Of a DNA stretch of 26,319 nucleotides, positions 15,396 to 23,379 are shown piece by piece (position 1 is the first letter of the stretch; every line of letters begins with the position of its first letter). Both the position numbers and the translations under genes were made by a program. A model generated the notes under the pieces. It searched no databases. It was given only the letters and a program-made list of their open reading frames with translations, and was not told the DNA's origin. The stretch comes from Lachnospiraceae bacterium (lineage in GTDB: Bacteria > Bacillota_A > Clostridia > Lachnospirales > Lachnospiraceae): the NCBI GenBank assembly GCA_021770615.1, contig JAETQR010000045.1, forward strand, positions 1 through 26,319. Reading direction: 5' to 3'.

Positions 15396-15416
15396 AGGCA
15401 CCAAAGGAGACAAGAG

Positions 15417-16193
15417 ATGCAGAACTTATATCCACTATTTGAACGGAACCGGATTTTAAAGAAAGAACTATTGTGGTCACTTCGGGACTACTCATTTTCC
15501 CACGTGCAGTTGGAGTACCTGGAATATGGGCAAGGGATTATTCGGGGATGTGATATTAAGGTTCAAGGAGAAGAACTGGTGGTAGGACCGGGGATGATTA
15601 AGTATGGTCAGTTTATCTGCCTGATGATGGAGGAGCAGCGAATTCACTATGAGCCGTCTGACCAGATTCAGTATTTGAAAATAAAAATAACGGTGGACCG
15701 CCGTTCTGCAGATTATATTGCATATCAGATAGACCTGCTCTTGGATCAGGAAGAAGAAAAAAATGAAAATGAATTTGAACTGTGCCGTTTTAATCTAAGG
15801 AGCGGGGCGCGGCTTAGGGATCAGTATAAAAACTTTGCAGATATGGAAACAGAGTATGACACCATCAATCTGATTTTTGCAGATTGGTCAGCCCAGGGAG
15901 GAAAGGCGCTGCATCCCTGTATCATCCGATATTTTGCTGAGGTTATTTTAAACAGTGAAAAGAGCCAAACAGAGGATTCCTGCCTTGCATATTTGTGCGT
16001 AAACCAAACGGGAGCCATATCGGTTTCTGTCTTGGCTGGATATATAAATAAAAGAACAGAAAAGCGTTTCAATCAGAATACAGGGAATGCCGATTTTTAT
16101 AAGGCAATATGTGCGATTGTGGAAGATATGGAACGAGGAGGGCAGAATGGGTCCAAGGGTATGAAAGAAAGGCGTCATATTCTGGTAGATTAA
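15417..16193 (+). CDS. Possible baseplate/adaptor protein (TssK- or tail-like)
   Basis: Predicted 258 residues, soluble; AAAGGAGA lies nine bases before the ATG. The N-terminal ~100 residues are beta-rich and turn-rich: L-W-S-L-R-D-Y-S-F, G-Q-G-I-I-R-G-C-D-I-K-V, V-G-P-G-M-I-K-Y-G-Q-F. Such a pattern occurs at the start of TssK and of some phage baseplate proteins that display a 'G-x-I-x-G-x-x-V-x-V' strand set. The C-terminal half is more helical, with a charged tail. It directly precedes the two spike genes, where a spike-hub adaptor would be expected. I cannot assign it to a family with certainty; a structural role is inferred from position and fold pattern. Confidence 0.65.
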   Translation: MQNLYPLFERNRILKKELLWSLRDYSFSHVQLEYLEYGQGIIRGCDIKVQGEELVVGPGMIKYGQFICLMMEEQRIHYEPSDQIQYLKIKITVDRRSADYIAYQIDLLLDQEEEKNENEFELCRFNLRSGARLRDQYKNFADMETEYDTINLIFADWSAQGGKALHPCIIRYFAEVILNSEKSQTEDSCLAYLCVNQTGAISVSVLAGYINKRTEKRFNQNTGNADFYKAICAIVEDMERGGQNGSKGMKERRHILVD

Positions 16194-16251
16194 CCAATTC
16201 GCATACAGATAAGAAGCAGTTGTGTGCCAGTGAATATACAGGAGGAAGCAG

Positions 16252-17628
16252 ATGAGAGAAGACGGAATAAAAATAAGGCCATTTGAAATAGTATCTATTC
16301 TGGATTACAAAGGGATACAGCAGATGAATGAGCACGGACAGGTACGGCTGTCTGCCCGAATCCGATCTGATAAGCGGGATGAATATATCCAGGAGGCAGT
16401 AAAGGAAACCTGGGTGGAGATTCTGGGATATGACGAGAATGGGAATGAGAAGAATATATTTTGTGGGATTCTTGCAGAGGCATATGTATCCTCCGGGCTG
16501 GATGGGTGTGTCATGGATCTGCTTATTTATACCGGGAGCAGGTTAATGGACTATAAGAAACACAAACGAAGTTTTCAGAATCCGGGCTATACATACAGGC
16601 AGATCGCACAATGTTGCAATGAGTCGTATCCAAATGCAGGCATGATAATGACTGCTGGAAAGGACACTTCTGTACCAGGATTTTTGATGCAGTATCTGGA
16701 GACAGACTGGGTATTTTTAAAGCGTCTTGCAAGCACATTGCATACGGTCCTTGTCCCTTCCTGCGAGGTGCCAGGTGAAAAATATTTCTTTGGAATTCCG
16801 GAAAAAAGGTCGGAAGGAAGCCTGGATACGGAAAACTATATGGCGATTCAGGAAGAAAAGAGAGGGGAGACCAACGAAAATAGCGGATATTCTGCCTGTT
16901 ATAAGGTCGGCAGCAGGGAATTATATGCCCTTGGGGATAACATGTCCTTCAAAGGAGATATATACTATATTTGGAGGATGGAAACAGAACTAAAAGCAAA
17001 TGAATTGTGGCATACCTATTACTTGAAGAAAAAAGAGAGGATATGGGTGTCGCAGACGCATCAGAAGGAGATAATAGGGCTTTCTCTAATCGGCAAGGTC
17101 AAAGCAGTGGAAGGGGAACAAGTACAGCTCAGTTTGGAGGATGACGAGAATCAGCAAAGCGGGAACCGCTGGTTTGCGTTTTCTACGGTATATTCATCTC
17201 CTGATGGGGCTGGTTGGTACTGCATGCCGGAAATAGGTGATACGGCACGGCTCTATTTCCCAACCGAGGAAGATGGAGACGCATATGTATCGAGCGCTTT
17301 TCATGAGAACGCAGGGGGAGGATTGAGGACGGAGCCAAGCAATAAGATCTGGAGGAATAAGGAAGGGAAGGAAATTCGTCTTACTCCGGATAAAATCCTG
17401 ATTACAAATAATAAGGGGATGTCTGTGGAACTGTCGGATCAGCAGGGAATCAAAATTAAAAGTAATGCGTCTGTTACTGTTGAAGCCAGTGATGATATCA
17501 GTATCAGTAGTTCCGGCGCCGGTTTGGAACTGGCTGCATCAAATAAAATCCTATTAAGGCAGGGAAGCAACACCATGGAATTGTCTGATGGGATAAAGAT
17601 TTCCGGATCGACCGTTAAAATGCAGTAG
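16252..17628 (+). CDS. VgrG/gp27-gp5-like spike protein 1
   Basis: Predicted 458 residues with AGGAGGAAG before the ATG. Residues ~1-270 have the gp27-like hub pattern: a beta-rich start with V-R-L-S-A-R-I, then a G-Y-T-Y-R-Q-I-A segment and F-L-M-Q-Y-L-E-T-D-W-V-F-L-K-R-L, matching the VgrG region ahead of 'tE.D..F..RL'. Residues ~280-355 look like a gp5 OB fold: G-K-V-K-A-V-E-G-E, W-F-A-F-S-T, and W-Y-C-M-P-E-I-G-D before strands. Residues ~360-458 are a repetitive needle (I-R-L-T-P-D-K-I, V-E-L-S-D-Q-Q-G, M-E-L-S-D-G-I) expected to trimerise as a beta-helix. The spike caps the tube and carries effectors. The reading is well supported; its exact relation to classical VgrG is inferred. Confidence 0.8.
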   Translation: MREDGIKIRPFEIVSILDYKGIQQMNEHGQVRLSARIRSDKRDEYIQEAVKETWVEILGYDENGNEKNIFCGILAEAYVSSGLDGCVMDLLIYTGSRLMDYKKHKRSFQNPGYTYRQIAQCCNESYPNAGMIMTAGKDTSVPGFLMQYLETDWVFLKRLASTLHTVLVPSCEVPGEKYFFGIPEKRSEGSLDTENYMAIQEEKRGETNENSGYSACYKVGSRELYALGDNMSFKGDIYYIWRMETELKANELWHTYYLKKKERIWVSQTHQKEIIGLSLIGKVKAVEGEQVQLSLEDDENQQSGNRWFAFSTVYSSPDGAGWYCMPEIGDTARLYFPTEEDGDAYVSSAFHENAGGGLRTEPSNKIWRNKEGKEIRLTPDKILITNNKGMSVELSDQQGIKIKSNASVTVEASDDISISSSGAGLELAASNKILLRQGSNTMELSDGIKISGSTVKMQ

Positions 17629-17644
17629 GGGAAGAGGTGACTAA

Positions 17645-18931
17645 ATGAAAATCAATGCAAGGACCTCATTAGATATACCAATTCAATCCATTCAGGAATT
17701 TGAACTGTATTGGAAAATTAATGACCATGCCCAGATGACGCTGCAGGGTATCTTGGAAGACTATTGCGATAATGCGGTGTGGGAACGTAATTACCGTGGG
17801 AGTGGAATCACAATCCACCTGGTTAATGAGCAGGAGGAAGAGAGAAACGAAGGGGTATTTTTTGATGGGCTCATTCAGAACGTTATCCTGACAAAAGACC
17901 ATGAGGCATGCACAGTCTGCATCAAGGCGGGTTCAGCAACCATAAAACTGGATGAAGAAGCCCAGGCAAAGTGCAAAAGTTTTCAGGATCCATCAGAACG
18001 CTATTCAGATGTAGCCAAACGTGCCTGCGGGATGCTGGGAGGCAGGGTTATCTATACAGCAAAAAATCCTGCGCTTGATAAGCCGGTTATCTGTTATAAA
18101 GAAACGGTATGGAAGTTCCTTAGGCGTCTGGCCAGTTACCAGGAAAGCTATTTGATCCCGGATATAAAGACAGGTCATAGCAATCTATGGCTGGGCATGC
18201 GAGAGGGACAGAATATCCAGGAAAACGTATCCGACATGGATATAAAGGTGGAAATAAAGAAAAGATACACGGGCCAGGAAGATGGAAAGGGCAGAGTTGC
18301 ATACATACTGCGAAGTCGCAATTTTTATCCATTGGGTGACTGGCTTTGGCTAAATGAGAGGAAATGCGTGGTTTTTGAATTGGTGGCACGGTTAGAGGAG
18401 GGGGAATTGTGGTTCACCTATAAGCTGTCTTCTATTGAAGACATCAAAACAGAGCCCTATTACCAGAATGGATTTACAGGAATGAGTCTGTGGGGGACCG
18501 TAGAGGAAGCAAAGAACGAGGCGGTCCGTGTAACATTTGACATGGATGGGGACGAAGGCAAGTGGTTTTATCCATGGAGACCGGAAACCGGGAATGCGTT
18601 GTATGCAATGCCAGAAGAGGGAGCAAAGGTAGCCGTGTGCTTTTTGAACCATGAGGAGGGGGCAGGGATTGCAATCCGCTGTTTGGGGGAGTCGCCTGAA
18701 AATCCAAAGCCCAAGGACAAATCAATGGCTACACCAGAGGGGGCGAAAATAGGATTGTTTACCAGCAGTTTGAATATCAGTAAAAAAGAGGAAACAATGG
18801 AATTAAATGATTCCGACACTATCTGTTTTGATGGCGGACAGTTTGAGATAGAAGCAGCTGGAAAAGTTAAAATAAAAGCAGAACAGGTTTTACTCAATGC
18901 GGCATCGGAGATAAAGGCAACAACTGAGTAA
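17645..18931 (+). CDS. VgrG/gp27-gp5-like spike protein 2
   Basis: Predicted 428 residues, starting 16 bases after spike 1 with GAAGAGGTG as the ribosome site. Same architecture as spike 1: hub-like part with a F-L-R-R-L-A-S-Y-Q-E-S-Y segment (about residue 158), an OB-like block near 280-350 (S-L-W-G-T-V-E-E-A, W-F-Y-P-W-R-P, Y-A-M-P-E-E-G), and a short beta-rich tail (F-E-I-E-A-A-G-K-V-K-I-K). Its tail is about half as long as that of spike 1. The two could form different spikes for different cargo, or one mixed complex. It is the last gene of the core block; base composition changes to AT-rich right after its stop, and the next gene encodes a lipase, so it is the likely carrier for that effector. 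Confidence 0.78.
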   Translation: MKINARTSLDIPIQSIQEFELYWKINDHAQMTLQGILEDYCDNAVWERNYRGSGITIHLVNEQEEERNEGVFFDGLIQNVILTKDHEACTVCIKAGSATIKLDEEAQAKCKSFQDPSERYSDVAKRACGMLGGRVIYTAKNPALDKPVICYKETVWKFLRRLASYQESYLIPDIKTGHSNLWLGMREGQNIQENVSDMDIKVEIKKRYTGQEDGKGRVAYILRSRNFYPLGDWLWLNERKCVVFELVARLEEGELWFTYKLSSIEDIKTEPYYQNGFTGMSLWGTVEEAKNEAVRVTFDMDGDEGKWFYPWRPETGNALYAMPEEGAKVAVCFLNHEEGAGIAIRCLGESPENPKPKDKSMATPEGAKIGLFTSSLNISKKEETMELNDSDTICFDGGQFEIEAAGKVKIKAEQVLLNAASEIKATTE

Positions 18932-18990
18932 TGATTTTCTTACTCAAAAGCTCTATTTGTTTATCCTAATAAGTGTCCTCAACAGTTCTG

Positions 18991-18996
18991 TATAAT
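18991..18996 (+). promoter_or_regulatory. Candidate -10 element for the cargo genes
   Basis: TATAAT stands 42 bases before the ATG of the lipase gene, in the first AT-rich gap after the spike block. No good -35 hexamer is found at 16-18 bases, so promoter strength is uncertain. It may give the cargo its own transcription start. Weak, sequence-only evidence. Confidence 0.25.
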
Positions 18997-19037
18997 GGGT
19001 TTATAAATATAAAAATTTTTGAGAAAGAAGTGCAAAA

Positions 19038-20093
19038 ATGGAAAAGAAACATGGGATTGTGGAAGTTACTTATAGTGGACAAAGTATAAATCAACAGAGT
19101 GTAGATAAAGCAATTATAATTATTCCAGGCGTAATGGGGAGCCGATTGTTTACTAGCAATTATATTTTTGATGATACAACAAGGATATGGGATCCTGTTT
19201 TGCCACAAGGATATGACTGGAATGATATGTTGTATTCCGAATTTTTAAATAGAATACATGATTTAGGAAAGCAGTTTAAAGAAGGAAACCTTTATCCAAG
19301 AAAAATGGAAAATCAAAATGTAGAAACTGGCACACTTAAGTATGGTCGTGAATATGGAGCACAAAATACATATAAAAATTTAGTGGATATTCTGTGTGAG
19401 AAGTTCCCGGAACGGAAAATTTATTTTTTTAGCTATGATTGGAGACAAAGTAATACGGAAAGTGCTATGGAATTGTACAGAACAATATATAGACTTGGAA
19501 TAGTGAAAGCAGATTTAGTATGTCATTCCATGGGGGGACTCGTTGCATCCCAATTCTATATGATGTATAGACACAACAATCAAATAGATAAAATAATTAC
19601 TTGTGCAACACCATATGAAGGAGCTCCAAAGTTATTAAATAGTATAATAAATAAGGATATTCTTGGGGAAGGTGCTTTTGGAGGGGCAGACTGGAAGAAT
19701 GACTTAATAGATATTGTTTTGGGAACGCTTGGTGGAATGAGCAAGGAGTTAAAATCATCTTTTCAAGGGGTTGCATATTTTGCTGTTGGTATCAACTATA
19801 AAACAATTACTTCCATCCGTTTCTTTCCAGATAGCCCTGAAATTAATCAACGTTTATACGAAACTGATTTAAACCTTGGACAATTAGGTGATGGAACGGT
19901 ACCCTTTCTATCTGCTACCATGATGGATAAAATGTCTGGCATAGCCGGTGTTGGAAAGAGATGTTGGTTTTTTTCTGCAGACCATTCAGGGATCATTAAA
20001 TCATATGAGGTTATTGAGTGGATTACGCATATTTTAACAAATGGCTATTCTGATCAACCAAGTGCTACTTTATCTGGTAGTGGTGTGAACTAA
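19038..20093 (+). CDS. LCAT-type alpha/beta hydrolase, likely phospholipase effector
   Basis: Predicted 351 residues. I-I-I-I-P-G-V-M-G-S-R-L at 26-37 is the typical start of lecithin:cholesterol acyltransferase-like lipases (oxyanion region). The nucleophile elbow C-H-S-M-G-G gives S164, G-D-G-T-V-P gives D285, and A-D-H-S-G gives H316, so a complete Ser-Asp-His triad is visible. There is no signal peptide or membrane segment, so export would need another route. It follows the second spike gene and is followed by a membrane-anchored protein, the layout of a T6SS lipase effector with immunity partner. It would attack membrane phospholipids of target cells. AT-rich compared with the core. Enzyme class is confident; the effector role is inference. 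Confidence 0.85.
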   Translation: MEKKHGIVEVTYSGQSINQQSVDKAIIIIPGVMGSRLFTSNYIFDDTTRIWDPVLPQGYDWNDMLYSEFLNRIHDLGKQFKEGNLYPRKMENQNVETGTLKYGREYGAQNTYKNLVDILCEKFPERKIYFFSYDWRQSNTESAMELYRTIYRLGIVKADLVCHSMGGLVASQFYMMYRHNNQIDKIITCATPYEGAPKLLNSIINKDILGEGAFGGADWKNDLIDIVLGTLGGMSKELKSSFQGVAYFAVGINYKTITSIRFFPDSPEINQRLYETDLNLGQLGDGTVPFLSATMMDKMSGIAGVGKRCWFFSADHSGIIKSYEVIEWITHILTNGYSDQPSATLSGSGVN

Positions 20094-20158
20094 ATTCTTA
20101 AATGTAATAAATTCAGTGGTATGAGGCAGGAAGACATTACAAATATGGGGCATGCATT

Positions 20159-20866
20159 ATGATATATTGGTGTTTTAATCGAATAAAGAATTTTATTAAA
20201 TCAAATAGAGTGGTCTTTATTTTAGTAATATTACTAGCATCTGCGACCTTGTATCAGGGTTATAAATATTGTAAAGCTAAGATATACTTATACAACTCGG
20301 ATACGATTGTTTGCGTTGATTTTAATGCAATAAGATATTTATTTCATAAACCCTATGAATACTATGCTGTTAACGACAAAAGCGCATGTAGAATACCAGA
20401 AAAAATGATAATAGATTATTTTGGAGAAGAGGTTACACAACAAAAAATACAGAATACAAGCCGTTACAATTTTTGGGGTATTTATTTGTACTACTCGGGT
20501 GGCAGGAATTATAATTTTCAAGATAATAATACTTTAAAAACTTCTTTGGGAGATCAATATAAGATAGTTTATAACTATTATGGTTTTGAAAAAAACAAGT
20601 CAATAACTTCTGAAGAACAGCATAAAATAATTGAGATAACAGAAGAACTATGTAGGGAAAAAATAGGTAAAGAACCATTAGGAGAGGAACTAAACATTTT
20701 AGAGTATAGTCTTATTCATGATAATAATACCTGGTATATCATTACAAAATCTACACCTACCGAAAAAACGCTAATAAGGATTAATGATAAAGGGAGACTA
20801 ATTAAAGTATTGGAAATATCAGAAGGTTTTTTTTACGGGGGATCTTTGTATTTTTATGAGCATTAG
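20159..20866 (+). CDS. Single-pass membrane protein, candidate lipase immunity protein
   Basis: Predicted 235 residues. One N-terminal membrane helix (about 19-36, V-V-F-I-L-V-I-L-L-A) after a basic start puts the remaining ~200 residues outside the cytoplasmic membrane, or the helix is an uncleaved signal. The outer domain is rich in Tyr and Asn and has no motif I know. It follows the lipase gene by 65 bases in the same direction and has the same AT-rich composition. Immunity proteins to lipid-attacking effectors are often membrane-anchored, so this is the natural candidate. No ribosome site is strong; GAGGCAGGA lies further upstream than usual. Confidence 0.6.
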   Translation: MIYWCFNRIKNFIKSNRVVFILVILLASATLYQGYKYCKAKIYLYNSDTIVCVDFNAIRYLFHKPYEYYAVNDKSACRIPEKMIIDYFGEEVTQQKIQNTSRYNFWGIYLYYSGGRNYNFQDNNTLKTSLGDQYKIVYNYYGFEKNKSITSEEQHKIIEITEELCREKIGKEPLGEELNILEYSLIHDNNTWYIITKSTPTEKTLIRINDKGRLIKVLEISEGFFYGGSLYFYEH

Positions 20867-21008
20867 ATAATTAAATAATATTTATAAGTTAACAAGAGGA
20901 GGGAAATAGTCATTAGGAAATTCTGAGAAGTGTACCGATATAGAAAATTTTGGCAGACGTAGATAAGAGTAATGACAGAATAATGGAACGAAGGGGATAA
21001 TTACAGAA

Positions 21009-22112
21009 GTGAAAAATAATAATGAAAGCTTAATGATAAGTACAGGATCTATAATTGTGGCGGATACCTCAGGTCAGACTATTCAAAAGCCTTATATAAG
21101 GCAGGAAAAAAATAGGGTATATATTACAGATGATAATAAATATATTGTAGTGGATGAAATAAAGTTTGAAATTTATCGCCCAGAACATGGCGTTACTATA
21201 GGTCCGCAAGAAAGCTGGTATGATGTTGATTCCTGGGTGATTTCACAAAAAGACTTTGATACTGTAAAAGCATTGACTGGGATAGGAGGTGCTCTTTTAG
21301 GGATTGGTGATATAACATTGCCAGAGCAAGGGGAGATAAAAGATAAGTATAATTATGTACAACAAGGGGCTTATCCAACAACACCTCGTGCAACTAAAGA
21401 TTATCATATAAAAACTTTAGCCGCTTTTGGGTTTCAGTTTGAGATTGATATTTTACAGGCAATAGCCGATGCGATTGAATATACATATGTTAAATTTTGT
21501 TTCCAAGTTTCTAATTCGAAAAAATACCGAGTTGTTGTTTTGGGGGGAACAAAGAGTGATACCATTAAATACCAGAATTATTTGTATTATGATATACCAC
21601 GTTCCTATCTAAAAAATATAGTTCCTAGTAATTTTGAGTTTATAACCATTAATGCAATGAAAAAAGATGGATATAAAATAATAGAACCATTGGTAACTGG
21701 AATAAAAGAAGGAAAAATCAAAGCGGAAATCCTAGTTACTGATGACCAGTTAAAATTGACAGGTGATGAATATTATGATGCACATTGCAGACTGAGTAGT
21801 GAAAGACAGTACAAGGAATATCAAATGTATATCTATCCAAATCAAGAAGGGAGAATATGTCAAAAACTCATTGTTTATGCTGGAGAATATCTAAAAATTG
21901 TTAAAAGGCAACCTGCATATTTAATCTATTATGGTGGAAAAACAGTTGATTTAATTGAAGCGATAAATGCTGCTATAATTGAGGATATTGATAAAGATGA
22001 TAGTAATTTGTATTGGGAATTATTTGAAAGGGCGTTGATAAACTATAGCAATAGTAAAGCTACCAGTAATTCAATGGAAGAATTGTGCGAAAAAGCATTA
22101 TTAGAAAATTAA
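21009..22112 (+). CDS. Unrecognised 367-residue soluble protein of the cargo region
   Basis: The frame starts at GTG 21009, with AAGGGG some 13 bases upstream; an internal ATG at 21033 is also possible. The protein has no signal peptide or membrane helix. The N-terminal ~70 residues are beta-rich (G-S-I-I-V-A-D-T-S-G, Y-I-T-D-D-N-K-Y-I-V-V-D). A glycine-rich turn at about 90-100 (L-T-G-I-G-G-A-L-L-G-I-G-D) follows, then a larger alpha/beta part with V-V-V-L-G-G-T-K-S-D. The C-terminus is helical. I do not recognise the family. Its place between the lipase/immunity pair and a multi-pass membrane protein makes it a candidate second effector or an effector-loading protein, but nothing in it shows which. 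Confidence 0.65.
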   Translation: MKNNNESLMISTGSIIVADTSGQTIQKPYIRQEKNRVYITDDNKYIVVDEIKFEIYRPEHGVTIGPQESWYDVDSWVISQKDFDTVKALTGIGGALLGIGDITLPEQGEIKDKYNYVQQGAYPTTPRATKDYHIKTLAAFGFQFEIDILQAIADAIEYTYVKFCFQVSNSKKYRVVVLGGTKSDTIKYQNYLYYDIPRSYLKNIVPSNFEFITINAMKKDGYKIIEPLVTGIKEGKIKAEILVTDDQLKLTGDEYYDAHCRLSSERQYKEYQMYIYPNQEGRICQKLIVYAGEYLKIVKRQPAYLIYYGGKTVDLIEAINAAIIEDIDKDDSNLYWELFERALINYSNSKATSNSMEELCEKALLEN

Positions 22113-22378
22113 AAAAGTAAAGCTTTAATGGCTTTAGTAGGAAGCGAGTTAGTAATCAGAAATACTGGAAGTGAGGACCGTTGGAGATAGAGCGGATTAG
22201 GTGGACTTAGTGGGTTAGCTACTATATAGGGATGGCCATATAGAGTAGAAAAAGGATGTGCTATTTCAGTACCTGATACATTGAATAATCTATGATTGCG
22301 GTTTTTTCACTGAGATGGGAAAGGTTAAAAACTTAGAATCTTTAATAAAAAAACCATTTATTATATGGGAGGTAATTG
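22113..22378 (+). other. Intergenic stretch with small coding fragments
   Basis: This gap holds short protein-like pieces broken by stops (for example G-G-L-S-G-L-A-T-I and an ending S-V-P-D-T-L-N-N-L), none with a ribosome site. A longer frame from an ATG at 22315 only overlaps the following membrane gene out of frame. It looks like decayed cassette sequence; no RNA gene or terminator is seen. Confidence 0.3.
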
Positions 22379-23044
22379 ATGAAAAAAAAGGGACTATTAC
22401 TTTTAGCAATTTTTTTATTAATAGAGACGATTTTCTTTATAAAGATAAAACAAGTTTTACCAGCAAATATTATAGGTTGGGATGGAACATTCAGATGGTC
22501 AAATCTGCTATATTGGATTTTTCATATTACAGTTGTATTTATTATATTTACTGTTTTCTTTTTAGAAAATAAGAAGATAAACTATTTACATTTATTCAGT
22601 ATTCTTCTCGTATTTTTAGTTTTGAGGATAATCTATGATATTTGGTTAGGAGTGTATATAGGTGATAAGCCCAACACATATTACTTTGAAATAGCTAGAG
22701 TATGTTTTTATGCAGAAGTTGCATTAGAGGCAATTCTATATGTGTTGTTTTTCGCATCTTCATGTAAAATAGGTTATCATTATTCTGTTAGCAAACAAAA
22801 ATATGTAAAGATTATAATACTATTAATAGGGATAATTATATGCATAGGAAGCGGACAGTTTATTATAAATAAAGTAGGATATAGTGAATTGAATTCTGGA
22901 AGAGACGGAATATCGCTTGTGAGCGTCCTTTCTGTGTTTATGTTCAACTTTATTTTAGAAAATCTAACTTCCCTTTTCATGTTCTTACTAATACTGTCAA
23001 ATCTTGAATCATTACATGAAAATAGAAACTCAAATTATGGGTAA
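22379..23044 (+). CDS. Multi-pass integral membrane protein, paralogue of the broken 8683 gene
   Basis: The ATG at 22379 lies 6 bases after GGGAGG (the TTG at 22376 is less likely). Predicted 221 residues, almost all hydrophobic, with about six membrane helices. The loop after helix 1 carries P-A-N-I-I-G-W-D-G-T-F-R-W, followed by Y-W-I-F-H; both are shared with the frameshifted gene at 8683-9340. No known transporter or enzyme motif is visible. The presence of two copies in one locus, each in an accessory stretch, suggests a cassette gene rather than a machine part. Immunity to a membrane-active effector is one option. Family unknown. Confidence 0.7.
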   Translation: MKKKGLLLLAIFLLIETIFFIKIKQVLPANIIGWDGTFRWSNLLYWIFHITVVFIIFTVFFLENKKINYLHLFSILLVFLVLRIIYDIWLGVYIGDKPNTYYFEIARVCFYAEVALEAILYVLFFASSCKIGYHYSVSKQKYVKIIILLIGIIICIGSGQFIINKVGYSELNSGRDGISLVSVLSVFMFNFILENLTSLFMFLLILSNLESLHENRNSNYG

Positions 23045-23090
23045 GTAGCGAAATTATTCAGGTGAAAAATTCACAGCATAGTGATGATGA

Positions 23091-23246
23091 ATGAGGGTAA
23101 AAAATGAGCAAATCGCAGAATTGAAAAAGAACCTGCGTCGTCAGAAATATACAGATATTAAAGGGGAAAGCGTTTTCCTTCTGTTGATAGGCCAAGCCAG
23201 ATACTTACCAGCTTAGATGATAGCATAATTTTGCCTTACATAATTA
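23091..23246 (+). pseudogene. Deletion remnant of a second copy of the 25031 gene
   Basis: From the ATG at 23091 the frame reads I-A-E-L-K-K-N-L-R-R-Q-K-Y-T-D-I-K-G-E, nearly the same as residues 8-26 of the intact protein at 25031-25612. After that codon, in another frame, comes F-P-S-V-D-R-P-S-Q-I-L-T-S-L-D, matching residues 66-80 of the intact protein (F-P-S-V-N-R-P-Q-R-I-F-T-S-L-D). About 39 codons are thus missing, and the join is out of frame. The rest of the gene is gone. The remaining bases to 23366 show no gene. Confidence 0.75.
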
Positions 23247-23379
23247 GAATACTGGAGGTATATACGGATCCTCATTTTATGATGTGATGGTAACTAAAAA
23301 TAGGCATTGTTTGATTACAGAAAATATACCACAGTAAAATTGCTGGGAAATAAACCTGATTTTTGACAGGAGGAATAAA

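Noticed and set aside
1..18931. Cryptic myophage prophage
   Set aside because: No capsid, terminase, portal, lysis or tape-measure genes; presence of FHA, PP2C, J-domain and Hsp70-like genes argues for a secretion-type system.
22315..22572. 85-codon + strand frame
   Set aside because: Out-of-frame overlap with the membrane gene that has a good ribosome site and a paralogue in the same locus.
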